A stretch of 5,200 nt of DNA from Dehalococcoidia bacterium (GCA_003562555.1 PWUO01000056.1:1-5200); one strand, 5' to 3'; positions 1 through 5,200 are shown, counted from the stretch's first letter. Notes: a model not told the origin generated them from the sequence alone. Program-made: numbers and translations.

Positions 1-240
1 ATGGTGGTCGGCCTGTTCTACGGAGGTGGAGCGGGTCAGTTGATCGCACAGGGTATCGGCGCTGCAGTGGTCTTTGCCTGGGCCTTCGGACTCGGACTCG
101 TTCTCTTCAAGCTGCTGGATGTGATTCTTCGCGGCATCCGCGTCGCACCTCAGGAAGAGATCGAGGGGCTGGACATCGGTGAGCATGGCGGCAGGGCGTA
201 CCCGAACTTCACGGTGGTCGATGAGCTTCCGTACCACTGA
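1..240 (+). CDS. amt: Ammonium transporter Amt, C-terminal part (gene starts upstream of window)
   Basis: This is the last 79 residues of an Amt/MEP/Rh-family ammonium channel of the inner membrane. The family is usually 400 residues or more, so most of the gene lies upstream. The methionine at position 1 is an internal residue at the window edge, not a start. Residues about 14-43 form one hydrophobic segment, the expected last transmembrane helix. The cytoplasmic tail that follows carries EEIEGLDIGEHGGRAYP, the conserved Amt C-terminal motif that touches PII and couples the subunits of the trimer. The protein ends in VVDELPYH. A PII gene follows after 33 bp on the same strand, almost certainly in one operon. 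The family assignment is firm; substrate details cannot be read from this fragment. Confidence 0.95.
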   Translation: MVVGLFYGGGAGQLIAQGIGAAVVFAWAFGLGLVLFKLLDVILRGIRVAPQEEIEGLDIGEHGGRAYPNFTVVDELPYH

Positions 241-273
241 GGACCGGGTGATGACATCAATGGAGGCGAACAG

Positions 274-615
274 ATGAAGAAGATAGAGGCAATCATACGA
301 CCTGAGCGTGTCTCCGCGGTGAAGCAGGCACTGGAGCTCCTGGGGTACCCGGGAATGACGCTCACCGAGGTCAAAGGTCACGGGAAGCAGAAGGGACTGG
401 TGCAACAGTGGCGTGGGGGCCAGTACCGCATCGAGTTCCTGCCGAAGGTGAAGCTGGAGCTTGTGGTGGAGAATGGCGAGGCAGTGGAGCCTGTCCTCCA
501 GGCGATCGTCGAGAACGCGCGGACGGGTGAGGCCGGGGATGGAAAAATCTTCGTGTGTCCGGTCGAGGAGGTGGTGCGGATCCGCACCGGAGAACGCGGT
601 GCCGATGCGGTGTAG
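274..615 (+). CDS. glnB: Nitrogen regulatory protein PII (GlnB/GlnK family)
   Basis: PII proteins are trimeric cytoplasmic sensors of ATP/ADP and 2-oxoglutarate that control ammonium transporters, glutamine synthetase adenylylation or transcription. The 113 residues match the usual length of about 112. Visible landmarks are MKKIEAIIRP at the N-terminus, TEVKGHGKQKG before the T-loop, Tyr51 (the usual uridylylation site), FLPK at 55-58, the B-loop TGEAGDGKIFV at 84-94, and VVRIRTGE near the end. The T-loop reads WRGGQY where enterobacterial PII has YRGAEY, so Tyr46 is Trp here. GGAGG at 262-266 lies 7 nt before ATG. The position right after amt suggests a GlnK-type role, in which PII binds and blocks the transporter when nitrogen is plentiful. 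GlnB and GlnK cannot be separated by sequence alone, so the symbol is generic. Confidence 0.97.
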   Translation: MKKIEAIIRPERVSAVKQALELLGYPGMTLTEVKGHGKQKGLVQQWRGGQYRIEFLPKVKLELVVENGEAVEPVLQAIVENARTGEAGDGKIFVCPVEEVVRIRTGERGADAV

Positions 616-652
616 CGTAGGGGCAGCGGAGCTTCAGCACCATCGGGCCCCC

Positions 653-673
653 CGGTTGCGTAGACGCTAACCG
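653..673. repeat. Small hairpin just after the PII gene
   Basis: CGGTT-GCG at 653-660 pairs with CGC-AACCG at 665-673, with one unpaired T at 668 and the four-base loop TAGA. It begins 38 bp after the PII stop codon. No T-tract follows, so it is not a classical intrinsic terminator. It could protect the 3' end of the amt-PII transcript or help end transcription. The pairing is read directly; the role is inference. Confidence 0.4.
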
Positions 674-685
674 ACCGGTGTAGAT

Positions 686-744
686 TGAATGAGGGCCGGC
701 AGAATGACAGCACCGGCGTAGTGCGTCTTGCCGGCCCTCATTCA
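686..744. terminator. Perfect 16-bp inverted repeat between convergent genes, likely bidirectional terminator
   Basis: TGAATGAGGGCCGGCA at 686-701 is exactly complementary to 729-744, giving a 16-bp GC-rich stem around a 27-base loop. The repeat lies between the PII gene (+) and the GlcG-like gene (-), which converge here, so a bidirectional transcription stop is the natural reading. Against it, neither side has the T-run of an intrinsic terminator and the loop is long. It could instead be a REP- or MITE-like palindrome. The loop holds ACCGGCGTAG (712-721), a 9 of 10 match to ACCGGTGTAG just outside the stem (674-683). Confidence 0.5.
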
Positions 745-794
745 GTGCATGCTGTGGAAGTGCAGTTTTCGGGCAAATCCGACCCGGTTGTGAT

Positions 795-817
795 GGGACG
801 GCTCCGTAAGAGGTCCC
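795..817 (-). terminator. Hairpin downstream of the GlcG-like gene, possible terminator
   Basis: GGGAC (795-799) pairs with GTCCC (813-817), and CTC (802-804) with GAG (810-812), leaving a two-base bulge and the loop CGTAA. On the minus strand it begins 9 bp after the stop codon of the GlcG-like gene, where a terminator would sit. No T-tract follows it, so the call is tentative. Confidence 0.35.
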
Positions 818-826
818 GCGGCCGCA

Positions 827-1252
827 TTATCCAAGCGCAGCAATACCGATTCGCGCGTACTCCTCATCCACCTCGGTCTGCGGCCACCCGCTCACTGCTA
901 CTGCTCCGAGCACGAGCGGAGGAGTCGACTCACTGTCCCAGACGCAGACACCCCCTCCAAGGGAGGTTACGTTCGGGTCGGCCCAATCAGCCAGCTGTAG
1001 CTTCCTCTCGGCCATCCATTCGTTCACCGTTGAGGTATCCCGCCTGAACTTGGCGGCGCTGTAGGCCTTGACCTGTGCCATGTGGATGGAGTTCCAACTC
1101 GCGCCGTCCATCCTCACGAACTTCATGAGGTCGCCCCGGTAATCGACCACCGCGATAGAGAGAGGAATTCCGTTCTCTCTTCTGCAATGAGCGACGATGG
1201 TGTCCACGATCCTGTCTGCTTCGTCCAGGCCGAGCATTCGTCTTTCGTACAT
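827..1252 (-). CDS. GlcG/HbpS-like (DUF336) family protein
   Basis: This 141-residue protein matches the GlcG/HbpS-like family (PF03928) in length and motifs. PLSIAVVDYRGDLMKFVRMDGA at about 30-51 is the family core, followed by the helix around VKAYSAAKF (61-69), the GGG turn at 99-101, and LGAVAVSGWPQTEVDEEYARIGIAAL near the end. Some members bind haem (HbpS of Streptomyces); others are encoded in glycolate or diol catabolic operons with unknown activity. The protein has no signal peptide, so it is probably cytoplasmic. The ATG is preceded on the minus strand by AAAGGGG with 9-nt spacing. It is a single-gene unit, convergent with PII and divergent from the baeRF gene, so its neighbours do not indicate a pathway. 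Family is confident; ligand and function are unknown. Confidence 0.88.
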   Translation of the reverse strand: MYERRMLGLDEADRIVDTIVAHCRRENGIPLSIAVVDYRGDLMKFVRMDGASWNSIHMAQVKAYSAAKFRRDTSTVNEWMAERKLQLADWADPNVTSLGGGVCVWDSESTPPLVLGAVAVSGWPQTEVDEEYARIGIAALG

Positions 1253-1276
1253 GGCTACAGACCCCTTTCTTCAACA

Positions 1277-1335
1277 GTGCAGGGTGGTGTGACGTGGGGA
1301 GGTGCGCTTCGGACCTCGCCGGCAGCCCCCTGCAC
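1277..1335 (-). promoter_or_regulatory. Inverted repeats in the leader of the GlcG-like gene
   Basis: GTGCAGGG (1277-1284) is exactly complementary to CCCTGCAC (1328-1335), and GAGGT (1299-1303) to ACCTC (1313-1317) lies inside it. With the proposed promoter, these would fall in the 5' untranslated leader of the minus-strand gene and could form a branched or nested fold ending about 25 bases before its ATG. It matches no riboswitch class I can name. It may be chance pairing in GC-rich DNA. Confidence 0.25.
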
Positions 1336-1341
1336 ATCAGG

Positions 1342-1371
1342 ATAATGGATGCAACCACGCACCTGTGTCAA
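1342..1371 (-). promoter_or_regulatory. Sigma-70-like promoter for the GlcG-like gene
   Basis: On the minus strand a perfect TTGACA -35 box (1371-1366) is followed after 18 bases by CATTAT (1347-1342), a 4 of 6 match to TATAAT. Transcription would start near 1335, leaving a leader of about 80 bases before the ATG at 1252. The position and the intact -35 box make this a good candidate. Confidence 0.5.
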
Positions 1372-1568
1372 GAGGTACCATTACCGTGGCGGCTTACCTG
1401 TCTCCCGGAACAGTAAGTGCGAGTCAGCTCAGGCGGTACCGACTCGGTTGGGCTTGGGCTCGCGCATGGTGTTATCCTTGTGGCAGGCGGCACGCAGTGG
1501 CCAAAGTGACCGCAGATTCTCGACGGGTGTCACGGAAGCTATCCAATATGCTGAGTGGGAGGTAAGAG

Positions 1569-2720
1569 ATGAGACTGCTCGGACGTTCGGAACTCAAGGC
1601 GCTGTTGCAGAGGCCTGATGATGCCTCCGTATCCATCTACATGCCAACCCAGCGTACCGGTGATGTGGAGCAGGGCTCCATACGACTGAAGAACCTTCTT
1701 CGAGAGGCCGAGAACAAGCTGCAGAACGTGGGTCTGCGGCAACCTGACGCGAACCGTCTGCTTGAGCAAGGAAGGGCGCTTGTGGATGACACGCTTTTCT
1801 GGCACCACCAGGGCGATGGCCTTGCCGTGTTCATGTCGACTGATATGTTCAGATACTTCCGTCTTCCCTACCACCTTGATGAGACGGTGGTGGTCTCGAA
1901 TCGCTTTCACGTCAGTCCGCTGCTCCCGCTGTTTGCCACCGATGGCATCTTCTACGTTCTCGGCTTGAGCCAGAACAGGGTGCGCCTCATCCAGTGCAGC
2001 CGGGACGGTGCACGCGAGGTGACGCCTGGCACGCTTCCGAATAGCATGGCTGACGTGCTGCAGTTCGACGAATTCAGCGAGAATCTACAGTTTCGCAGTG
2101 GTCCGTCTCAGGGCCCTGCCGGCAGAGGCACCGCCATGTATCACGGCCACGGAGAGGGTAAGGATGTGGCCAAGGACCAGATCGTGCGCTTCCTGCGGGA
2201 GGTAGATCATGGACTGCATGAAGCACTGAAGGATGAACAGGTACCGCTGGTGCTGGCGGGTGTGGAATTCCTCCTGGCGCAGTACCGCGAGGTCAATACC
2301 TATTCGTATCTGCTGCCCGATGAGGTGGACGGGAATCCCGACGAGATGACTCCGGCCGAGCTGCAGAGCAGGGCGTGGCCCGTCGTCGAAGCGTACTTCA
2401 CACGGGAACGTGAGACTGCGCTGGCGCACTTTGGCGAGGGCTCGGCACGGGGCCGGACCCTCACGCGAGTTGAGGATGTGCTCGTCGCAGCGTATGACGG
2501 AAGAGTCTCGGTATTGTTCGTTGGCCTTGGCATGCAGCGCTGGGGACGATTCATCAGGGAGGATCGCCGCATCGAGATGCACGAGGGCTACCAGTCGGGG
2601 GATGAGGACCTGATCGATGCGGCCGTGGTCGGCGCGCTGATGACAGGGGCGGCGGTGCATGTGATACCTTCCTCCTCGGTTCCGAACGGCGAGGAAGTGG
2701 CGGCGCTGTTGCGCTACTGA
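1569..2720 (+). CDS. baeRF family protein (bacterial eRF1/Pelota-like release factor homologue)
   Basis: This 383-residue protein resembles the bacterial archaeo-eukaryotic release factor (baeRF) families, probably family 3. VSIYMPTQR (21-29) and IRLKNLLREAE (38-48) are typical of the N-terminal domain, followed by GDGLAVF (82-88) and YFRLPYHLDETVVVSNRFHVSPLLPL. A central domain starts near FYVLGLSQNRVRL (128-140). Its loop with HGHGEG (192-197), followed by KDVAKDQIVRFLREVD, sits where eRF1 has its catalytic GGQ loop, but no GGQ is present. The C-terminal part (about 300-383, LVAAYDGRVSVLFVG to AVHVIPSSSVPNGEEVAALLRY) looks like the L7Ae/eL30-type domain of eRF1 and Pelota. Such proteins are predicted to act at ribosomes in termination, rescue or stress, mostly without experimental proof. 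GGAGGT (1558-1563) lies 5 nt before ATG. RNase HI follows after 72 bp. Confidence 0.8.
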   Translation: MRLLGRSELKALLQRPDDASVSIYMPTQRTGDVEQGSIRLKNLLREAENKLQNVGLRQPDANRLLEQGRALVDDTLFWHHQGDGLAVFMSTDMFRYFRLPYHLDETVVVSNRFHVSPLLPLFATDGIFYVLGLSQNRVRLIQCSRDGAREVTPGTLPNSMADVLQFDEFSENLQFRSGPSQGPAGRGTAMYHGHGEGKDVAKDQIVRFLREVDHGLHEALKDEQVPLVLAGVEFLLAQYREVNTYSYLLPDEVDGNPDEMTPAELQSRAWPVVEAYFTRERETALAHFGEGSARGRTLTRVEDVLVAAYDGRVSVLFVGLGMQRWGRFIREDRRIEMHEGYQSGDEDLIDAAVVGALMTGAAVHVIPSSSVPNGEEVAALLRY

Positions 2721-2775
2721 GCGACATGACGCTGCTATCGAGGTGGGTTGGCTGATCTCAGGCTCACTGTCCCAC

Positions 2776-2786
2776 GAAGGAAAGGA
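2776..2786 (+). promoter_or_regulatory. Ribosome-binding site fixing the RNase HI start
   Basis: GAAGGAAAGGA ends 6 bases before the GTG at 2793. It favours that GTG over the in-frame TTG at 2748, which would add 15 residues unlike any RNase HI N-terminus. Confidence 0.7.
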
Positions 2787-2792
2787 TGTGCC

Positions 2793-3269
2793 GTGGTATC
2801 AGAACAGGAACAGGTCATCATCTACTGTGACGGAGCGTGCTCCGGCAATCAGTTCAAGGGCAACAAGGGTGGATGGGGCGCTGTGCTGCAGTATAGGGAC
2901 GCCACCAAGGAGATTCGTGGAGGGGAGCGGAACACGAGCAACCAGCGGATGGAGTTGATGGGCTGCATCGCGGCGCTTGAATGCCTCAAGGGACGAGGTC
3001 TGCCCGTCACGGTGTATTCTGACAGTGCGTATCTCGTCAACGGGATGCAGCAGAAGTGGTACGCACGCTGGGAGACCAATGGCTGGCTGAATGCCCAGCG
3101 CAAACCTGTCGAGAATCGAGATCTGTGGGAGAGGCTGCTTAAGCTGATCCGTACGCACAATGTGACGTTTCGCAAAGTTGCCGGGCACGCAGGGGTGCGA
3201 CAGAACGAGCGGGCCGATCAGCTTGCCAGGATGGCCATCACCGAATTGAACGGTCCGTCTCCACGGTAA
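2793..3269 (+). CDS. rnhA: Ribonuclease HI
   Basis: RNase HI cuts the RNA strand of RNA-DNA hybrids, removing R-loops and primers in the cytoplasm. From the GTG start the protein has 158 residues, close to the 155 of E. coli. All catalytic acids are visible: Asp13 in YCDGACSGN, Glu54 in NQRMEL, Asp77 in YSDSAYLVNG and Asp142 in NERADQLA, with the helper His132 in VAGHAG. The basic protrusion (KWYARWETNGW, 88-98) and KPVENRDLW (104-112) are intact, so this is the full E. coli-like type with the substrate-binding handle. It lies 72 bp after the baeRF gene on the same strand and may share its transcript; no promoter stands out in the gap. It converges on the XRE gene with a 27-bp gap and no obvious terminator. 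Confidence 0.96.
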   Translation: MVSEQEQVIIYCDGACSGNQFKGNKGGWGAVLQYRDATKEIRGGERNTSNQRMELMGCIAALECLKGRGLPVTVYSDSAYLVNGMQQKWYARWETNGWLNAQRKPVENRDLWERLLKLIRTHNVTFRKVAGHAGVRQNERADQLARMAITELNGPSPR

Positions 3270-3296
3270 TTCCCGGGCTCTGGTGACGTTCGAGAC

Positions 3297-3713
3297 TCAG
3301 ATATCCGAGGCACCGCTGGAGTGGTGCGTTCCGGCGCGGCGCTGCAGGCGCGTCTTCAGCATACGCACGAAGTCCCGCAGCAGTTCCTGCTCCTCACCGG
3401 TCAGTGTCTTCCAGTCATCTCTGAAGAACAACCGCAGCTCGTGGTCCTGGAAGATCTGGGAGTCCTCCGACTCTGCGGAATCGGGCAGGTGTCCCGCGGC
3501 CCTGAACAGGTCCACCGCAGGGATTCCCAGGGCATGAGAGAGTCGCTTAATTGTCTCCCGCCCTGGCAGTGTTCGACCCGTCTCGATGTGCGCAAGAAAA
3601 CCGTCGCTGACTCCAATCTGTCGCGCCAGTTGTCGTTGCGTCAGTGGTGGCTGTATTGCCTGTCGCCATCGTCGGACCTGTGCCCCAAACTCGGTATGCC
3701 GGAAACTGCTCAT
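3297..3713 (-). CDS. XRE-family helix-turn-helix transcriptional regulator
   Basis: A 138-residue DNA-binding protein. Residues about 9-66 form the XRE/Cro-CI domain: LTQRQLARQIGVSDGFLAHIETGRTLPGRETIKRLSHALGI, with helix 2 near 25-33 and recognition helix 3 near 36-43. The second part carries an acidic linker (DSAESEDSQ, 79-86) and a likely helix, LTGEEQELLRDFVRMLKTRLQRR (104-126), similar to the tails of small XRE regulators and perhaps used for dimerisation. There is no peptidase or sensor domain, so the signal is unknown. ATG at 3713 is chosen; GAGG lies 12 nt upstream, which is long, but an in-frame stop lies just above and there is no better start. The promoter contains a repeat that it probably binds itself. 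The gene is divergent from the ABC exporter. Confidence 0.92.
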   Translation of the reverse strand: MSSFRHTEFGAQVRRWRQAIQPPLTQRQLARQIGVSDGFLAHIETGRTLPGRETIKRLSHALGIPAVDLFRAAGHLPDSAESEDSQIFQDHELRLFFRDDWKTLTGEEQELLRDFVRMLKTRLQRRAGTHHSSGASDI

Positions 3714-3738
3714 CAGGGTATCACACCTCGCTTATTCT

Positions 3739-3758
3739 GCATATGATAATAGCATATG
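3739..3758. promoter_or_regulatory. Repeated GCATATG motif, candidate XRE operator
   Basis: GCATATG occurs at 3739-3745 and again at 3752-3758, start to start 13 bp. CATATG is itself palindromic, so the pair also reads as an inverted repeat around an AT-rich centre. The motif flanks and overlaps the predicted -10 box of the XRE gene. Binding there would block transcription, the usual autorepression layout. The repeat is seen directly; binding is inference. Confidence 0.5.
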
Positions 3759-3776
3759 TTGGCTGGAAAAAGTCAA
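3746..3776 (-). promoter_or_regulatory. Sigma-70-like promoter of the XRE gene
   Basis: On the minus strand TTGACT (3776-3771) is 5 of 6 to the -35 consensus and TATTAT (3751-3746) is 5 of 6 to the -10. The spacer is 19 bases, a little long. Transcription would start near 3739 with a leader of about 25 bases. The AT-rich stretch stands out from the GC-rich surroundings. Confidence 0.5.
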
Positions 3777-3900
3777 ATTGTTGCGGAGAATGTGGACTTT
3801 GACCCCGGTAGCATCCGCCCGTTCCCGCGCAGGCATCGATTCTGGCGAAGCACGTATCCATGGTGCACCCCAATAGCCTTATCATGGAACTGCCAGGGAC

Positions 3901-3929
3901 TTCACTCGAATGTGTCGCAGGAGTATCAT
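3901..3929 (+). promoter_or_regulatory. Sigma-70-like promoter of the ABC exporter genes
   Basis: TTCACT (3901-3906, 4 of 6) is separated by exactly 17 bases from TATCAT (3924-3929, 5 of 6). Transcription would start near 3936, about 37 bases before the ATPase ATG. It lies about 140 bp from the XRE operator motif, so repression there by XRE would need a second site, which I do not see. Confidence 0.45.
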
Positions 3930-3957
3930 CTCCACGTTGCGGTAGCTGAGTCGCATT

Positions 3958-3963
3958 AAGGAG
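3958..3963 (+). promoter_or_regulatory. Ribosome-binding site fixing the ABC ATPase start
   Basis: AAGGAG ends 9 bases before ATG 3973. An in-frame TTG at 3964 directly abuts this site and so cannot be the start. Confidence 0.75.
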
Positions 3964-3972
3964 TTGTGCGCT

Positions 3973-4896
3973 ATGCTGGAAGTTCGACACCTTACGAAGC
4001 GTTTCAAGGATCGGGTGGTCCTCGACGACATGGATTTGACGGTTGGTGAGGGTGAGGTATTTGGGTGCCTTGGTCCCAACGGGGCGGGCAAGACGACTAC
4101 CATGCGAGTGATACTGGGGTTGTTGCGGCCAACCTCCGGGGATGTCCTATTATGGGGGGAACGTGCATCGAAAAATGCTGCCGTGCGAAGCCGCATCGGT
4201 GTGCTTCTTGAATCGGATGGCATTTATCCTCGACTCACTGCGTACGATAATCTCGACTACTTCGCGCAGCTGTATCGCGTCCGATCCAGGAAGGCACGGA
4301 TCGAAGAACTGCTGGAGTTCTCCGGACTCTCTGACCGAGCGCAGGACAAGGCGGGCACGTTCTCTCGTGGTATGCGTCGAAAATTGGGGTTGGCGCGCGC
4401 GTTGCTGCATGGACCGGACCTTCTTATGCTGGATGAACCATCCGCGGGGCTCGATCCTGAGGCGCAGAAGATGGTGCGCGATCTCATTGTGAAGCTGTCG
4501 ACGGAGTCCCGAATCTCCGTGTTTCTGAGTTCGCATGACTTGGATGAGGTGCAGCGGATATGTGGACGCGTCGCCATACTCCAGCGTGGTCGGATCAGGC
4601 TGGTTGATACCGTGAAGGCCCTGCAATCGTCCACGGGGAACAATGGAATCGAGATAGTGCTGACAGATCCCTCCCTGCATGATGAGGCGGTTCGTGTTCT
4701 CCATGCGTGTGATGACGTGTCCGATGTAGTCGGTGCGGAGGGGCGTCTATCGCTCAACCTGTACGAGGGAAGAGGTGGAGCGGCCCTCGCCGCGGTACTT
4801 GAGTCGTACGGCATCGGAGTTGAGGAGATGCGTCGGTCCAGGCGTTCGCTTGAAGAAGTGTACCTTGAAGTCGTGCGGCAGGAGGCGGAGCAATGA
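3973..4896 (+). CDS. ABC-2 type exporter, ATP-binding protein
   Basis: A 307-residue ATPase that drives an ABC-2 membrane exporter from the cytoplasmic face. The nucleotide-binding domain covers about 1-215: Walker A GPNGAGKT (34-41), signature FSRGM (130-134), Walker B LLMLDEP (150-156), D-loop SAGLD (157-161) and switch His188 in SSHDLDEV. In the Q-loop region IGVLLESDGIYPRLTAYDNL carries Glu80 where many ABC proteins have Gln; this is common in the drug/antibiotic/Na+ exporter branch (BcrA/NatA-like). Residues about 216-307 form the C-terminal extension typical of ABC-2 ATPases, ending in SLEEVYLEVVRQ. The stop overlaps the start of the permease gene in ATGA, showing translational coupling. 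Substrate is unknown: candidates include antibiotics, lipids or ions, and nothing here chooses. Confidence 0.95.
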   Translation: MLEVRHLTKRFKDRVVLDDMDLTVGEGEVFGCLGPNGAGKTTTMRVILGLLRPTSGDVLLWGERASKNAAVRSRIGVLLESDGIYPRLTAYDNLDYFAQLYRVRSRKARIEELLEFSGLSDRAQDKAGTFSRGMRRKLGLARALLHGPDLLMLDEPSAGLDPEAQKMVRDLIVKLSTESRISVFLSSHDLDEVQRICGRVAILQRGRIRLVDTVKALQSSTGNNGIEIVLTDPSLHDEAVRVLHACDDVSDVVGAEGRLSLNLYEGRGGAALAAVLESYGIGVEEMRRSRRSLEEVYLEVVRQEAEQ

Positions 4897-5200
4897 GCAG
4901 CGTGAGGATCGTTTTCGGAAAGGAGTTTCGGGAGCTGATCACGACCCGCAGTTCTGTCATCACGGGGATTCTGTTCTCCCTGTTCTTCGGAGCCATGTAC
5001 TCACTGAGACTGACGGGTGACATGCCTGTTGCCTTGGACCTGTCGCTCGGTAGTCTCCTATTCTTCCTCACTATGCTCATCGGAGTGTTCATGGGCTACA
5101 CGTTCTCCAGCCAGGTGTTCCTGCGGGAGAAGACCGACGCGGTCATCGAGACGCTCCTCTGCTGTCCCGCTGAACTCAGGGATGTATGGCTTGGCAAGAC
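4893..5200 (+). CDS. ABC-2 type exporter, permease (N-terminal part, continues past window)
   Basis: The first 102 residues of an integral membrane permease; the frame is open to the window edge. It begins MSSVRIVFGKEFRELITTRS, the usual amphipathic N-terminus of ABC-2 permeases (KEFRE motif). Predicted membrane segments lie at about 21-38 and 52-72. They are followed by SSQVFLREKTDAVIETLLCCPAELRDVWLGK, a close match to the conserved REK..gtlE.LL..P....e...GK cytoplasmic loop that meets the ATPase. GGAGG (4881-4885) lies 7 nt before ATG, inside the ATPase gene, and the two genes overlap by 4 bp. Whether a second permease or further genes follow cannot be seen. Confidence 0.9.
   Translation, partial: MSSVRIVFGKEFRELITTRSSVITGILFSLFFGAMYSLRLTGDMPVALDLSLGSLLFFLTMLIGVFMGYTFSSQVFLREKTDAVIETLLCCPAELRDVWLGK

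Larger units (their letters stand above)
1253..1568. other. Divergent intergenic region, GlcG-like gene / baeRF gene
   Basis: These 316 bases separate two divergent genes and hold no convincing coding sequence. The left half carries the minus-strand promoter and leader described separately. In the right half I see a small bulged hairpin (CTTA-CTGT 1393-1401 with ACAG-TAAG 1410-1417), two KpnI-type GGTACC palindromes (1374-1379 and 1435-1440), and a tandem TTGGGC at 1448-1459 followed by TATCCT at 1473-1478. The last could be a weak plus-strand promoter for the baeRF gene, but its spacing (19 or 13 bases) is poor. The short open frames here lack family resemblance. Confidence 0.6.

Noticed and set aside
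667..746. Integron attC-like site around the palindrome
   Set aside because: The outer boxes do not fit RYYYAAC and GTTRRRY, and there is no integrase or cassette nearby.
685..1047. Open frame of 120 codons on the plus strand
   Set aside because: It starts inside the palindrome, overlaps the well-supported GlcG-like gene on the other strand, and has an arginine/proline/serine-rich composition typical of a shadow frame.
1448..1478. Plus-strand promoter for the baeRF gene (TTGGGC to TATCCT)
   Set aside because: Matches are weak and the spacing is 19 or 13 bases; mentioned only as a possibility in the intergenic entry.
1302..1618. Two overlapping plus-strand frames of 87 and 89 codons in the divergent intergenic region
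   Set aside because: No family resemblance and no good ribosome-binding site; one runs into the baeRF gene in another frame.
2085..2660. Minus-strand frame of 191 codons antisense to baeRF
   Set aside because: It lies wholly within a recognised gene and its sequence has no recognisable motif.
3270..3296. Terminator between RNase HI and the XRE gene
   Set aside because: No hairpin of useful length was found in the 27-bp gap.
4150..4814. Minus-strand frames of 184 and 185 codons antisense to the ABC ATPase
   Set aside because: Both are mirrors of a gene with every ABC motif intact.

Overview
This is a chromosomal stretch of a bacterium. GC content, estimated by eye, is moderately high (a little under 60%). 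Most genes have clear Shine-Dalgarno sites, and there are recognisable sigma-70-like promoters. The gene set (Amt with PII, a GlcG/HbpS-like protein, a baeRF release-factor-like protein, RNase HI, an XRE regulator and an ABC-2 exporter) is chromosomal housekeeping in character and does not fix the phylum. The PII T-loop and the baeRF gene would fit several Gram-negative or deep-branching lineages, but that is inference. No phage, transposase, CRISPR or RNA gene was seen.

Layout. 1-615 (+): the 3' end of an ammonium transporter gene, followed by a PII signal-transduction gene, a nitrogen-sensing pair. 616-826: a convergent intergenic region holding three inverted repeats, the middle one with a perfect 16-bp stem; these probably end transcription from both sides. 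827-1252 (-): a small GlcG/HbpS-like (DUF336) protein with a good promoter upstream on the minus strand. 1253-1568: a divergent intergenic region of about 316 bp. 1569-2720 (+): a protein of the bacterial eRF1/Pelota-like release-factor family (baeRF). It is followed after 72 bp by RNase HI (2793-3269), whose GTG start is supported by a strong ribosome-binding site. 3297-3713 (-): an XRE-type helix-turn-helix regulator whose promoter carries a repeated GCATATG motif, a likely autoregulatory operator. 3973-5200 (+): an ABC-2 exporter, with the ATPase overlapping its permease by 4 bp; the permease runs off the window.

How they work together. Amt and PII form a known functional pair: PII binds the transporter and gates ammonium uptake. 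The ATPase and permease form one exporter of unknown substrate. The XRE gene lies divergent from the exporter, so it could control the exporter as well as itself; this is inference. baeRF and RNase HI are co-oriented and may be co-transcribed. Both act on nucleic-acid or translation intermediates, but no direct link is shown. I did not find strong evidence for a wholly new system. The points most worth a second look are the baeRF protein lacking a GGQ motif, the hairpin cluster after the PII gene, and the XRE operator.
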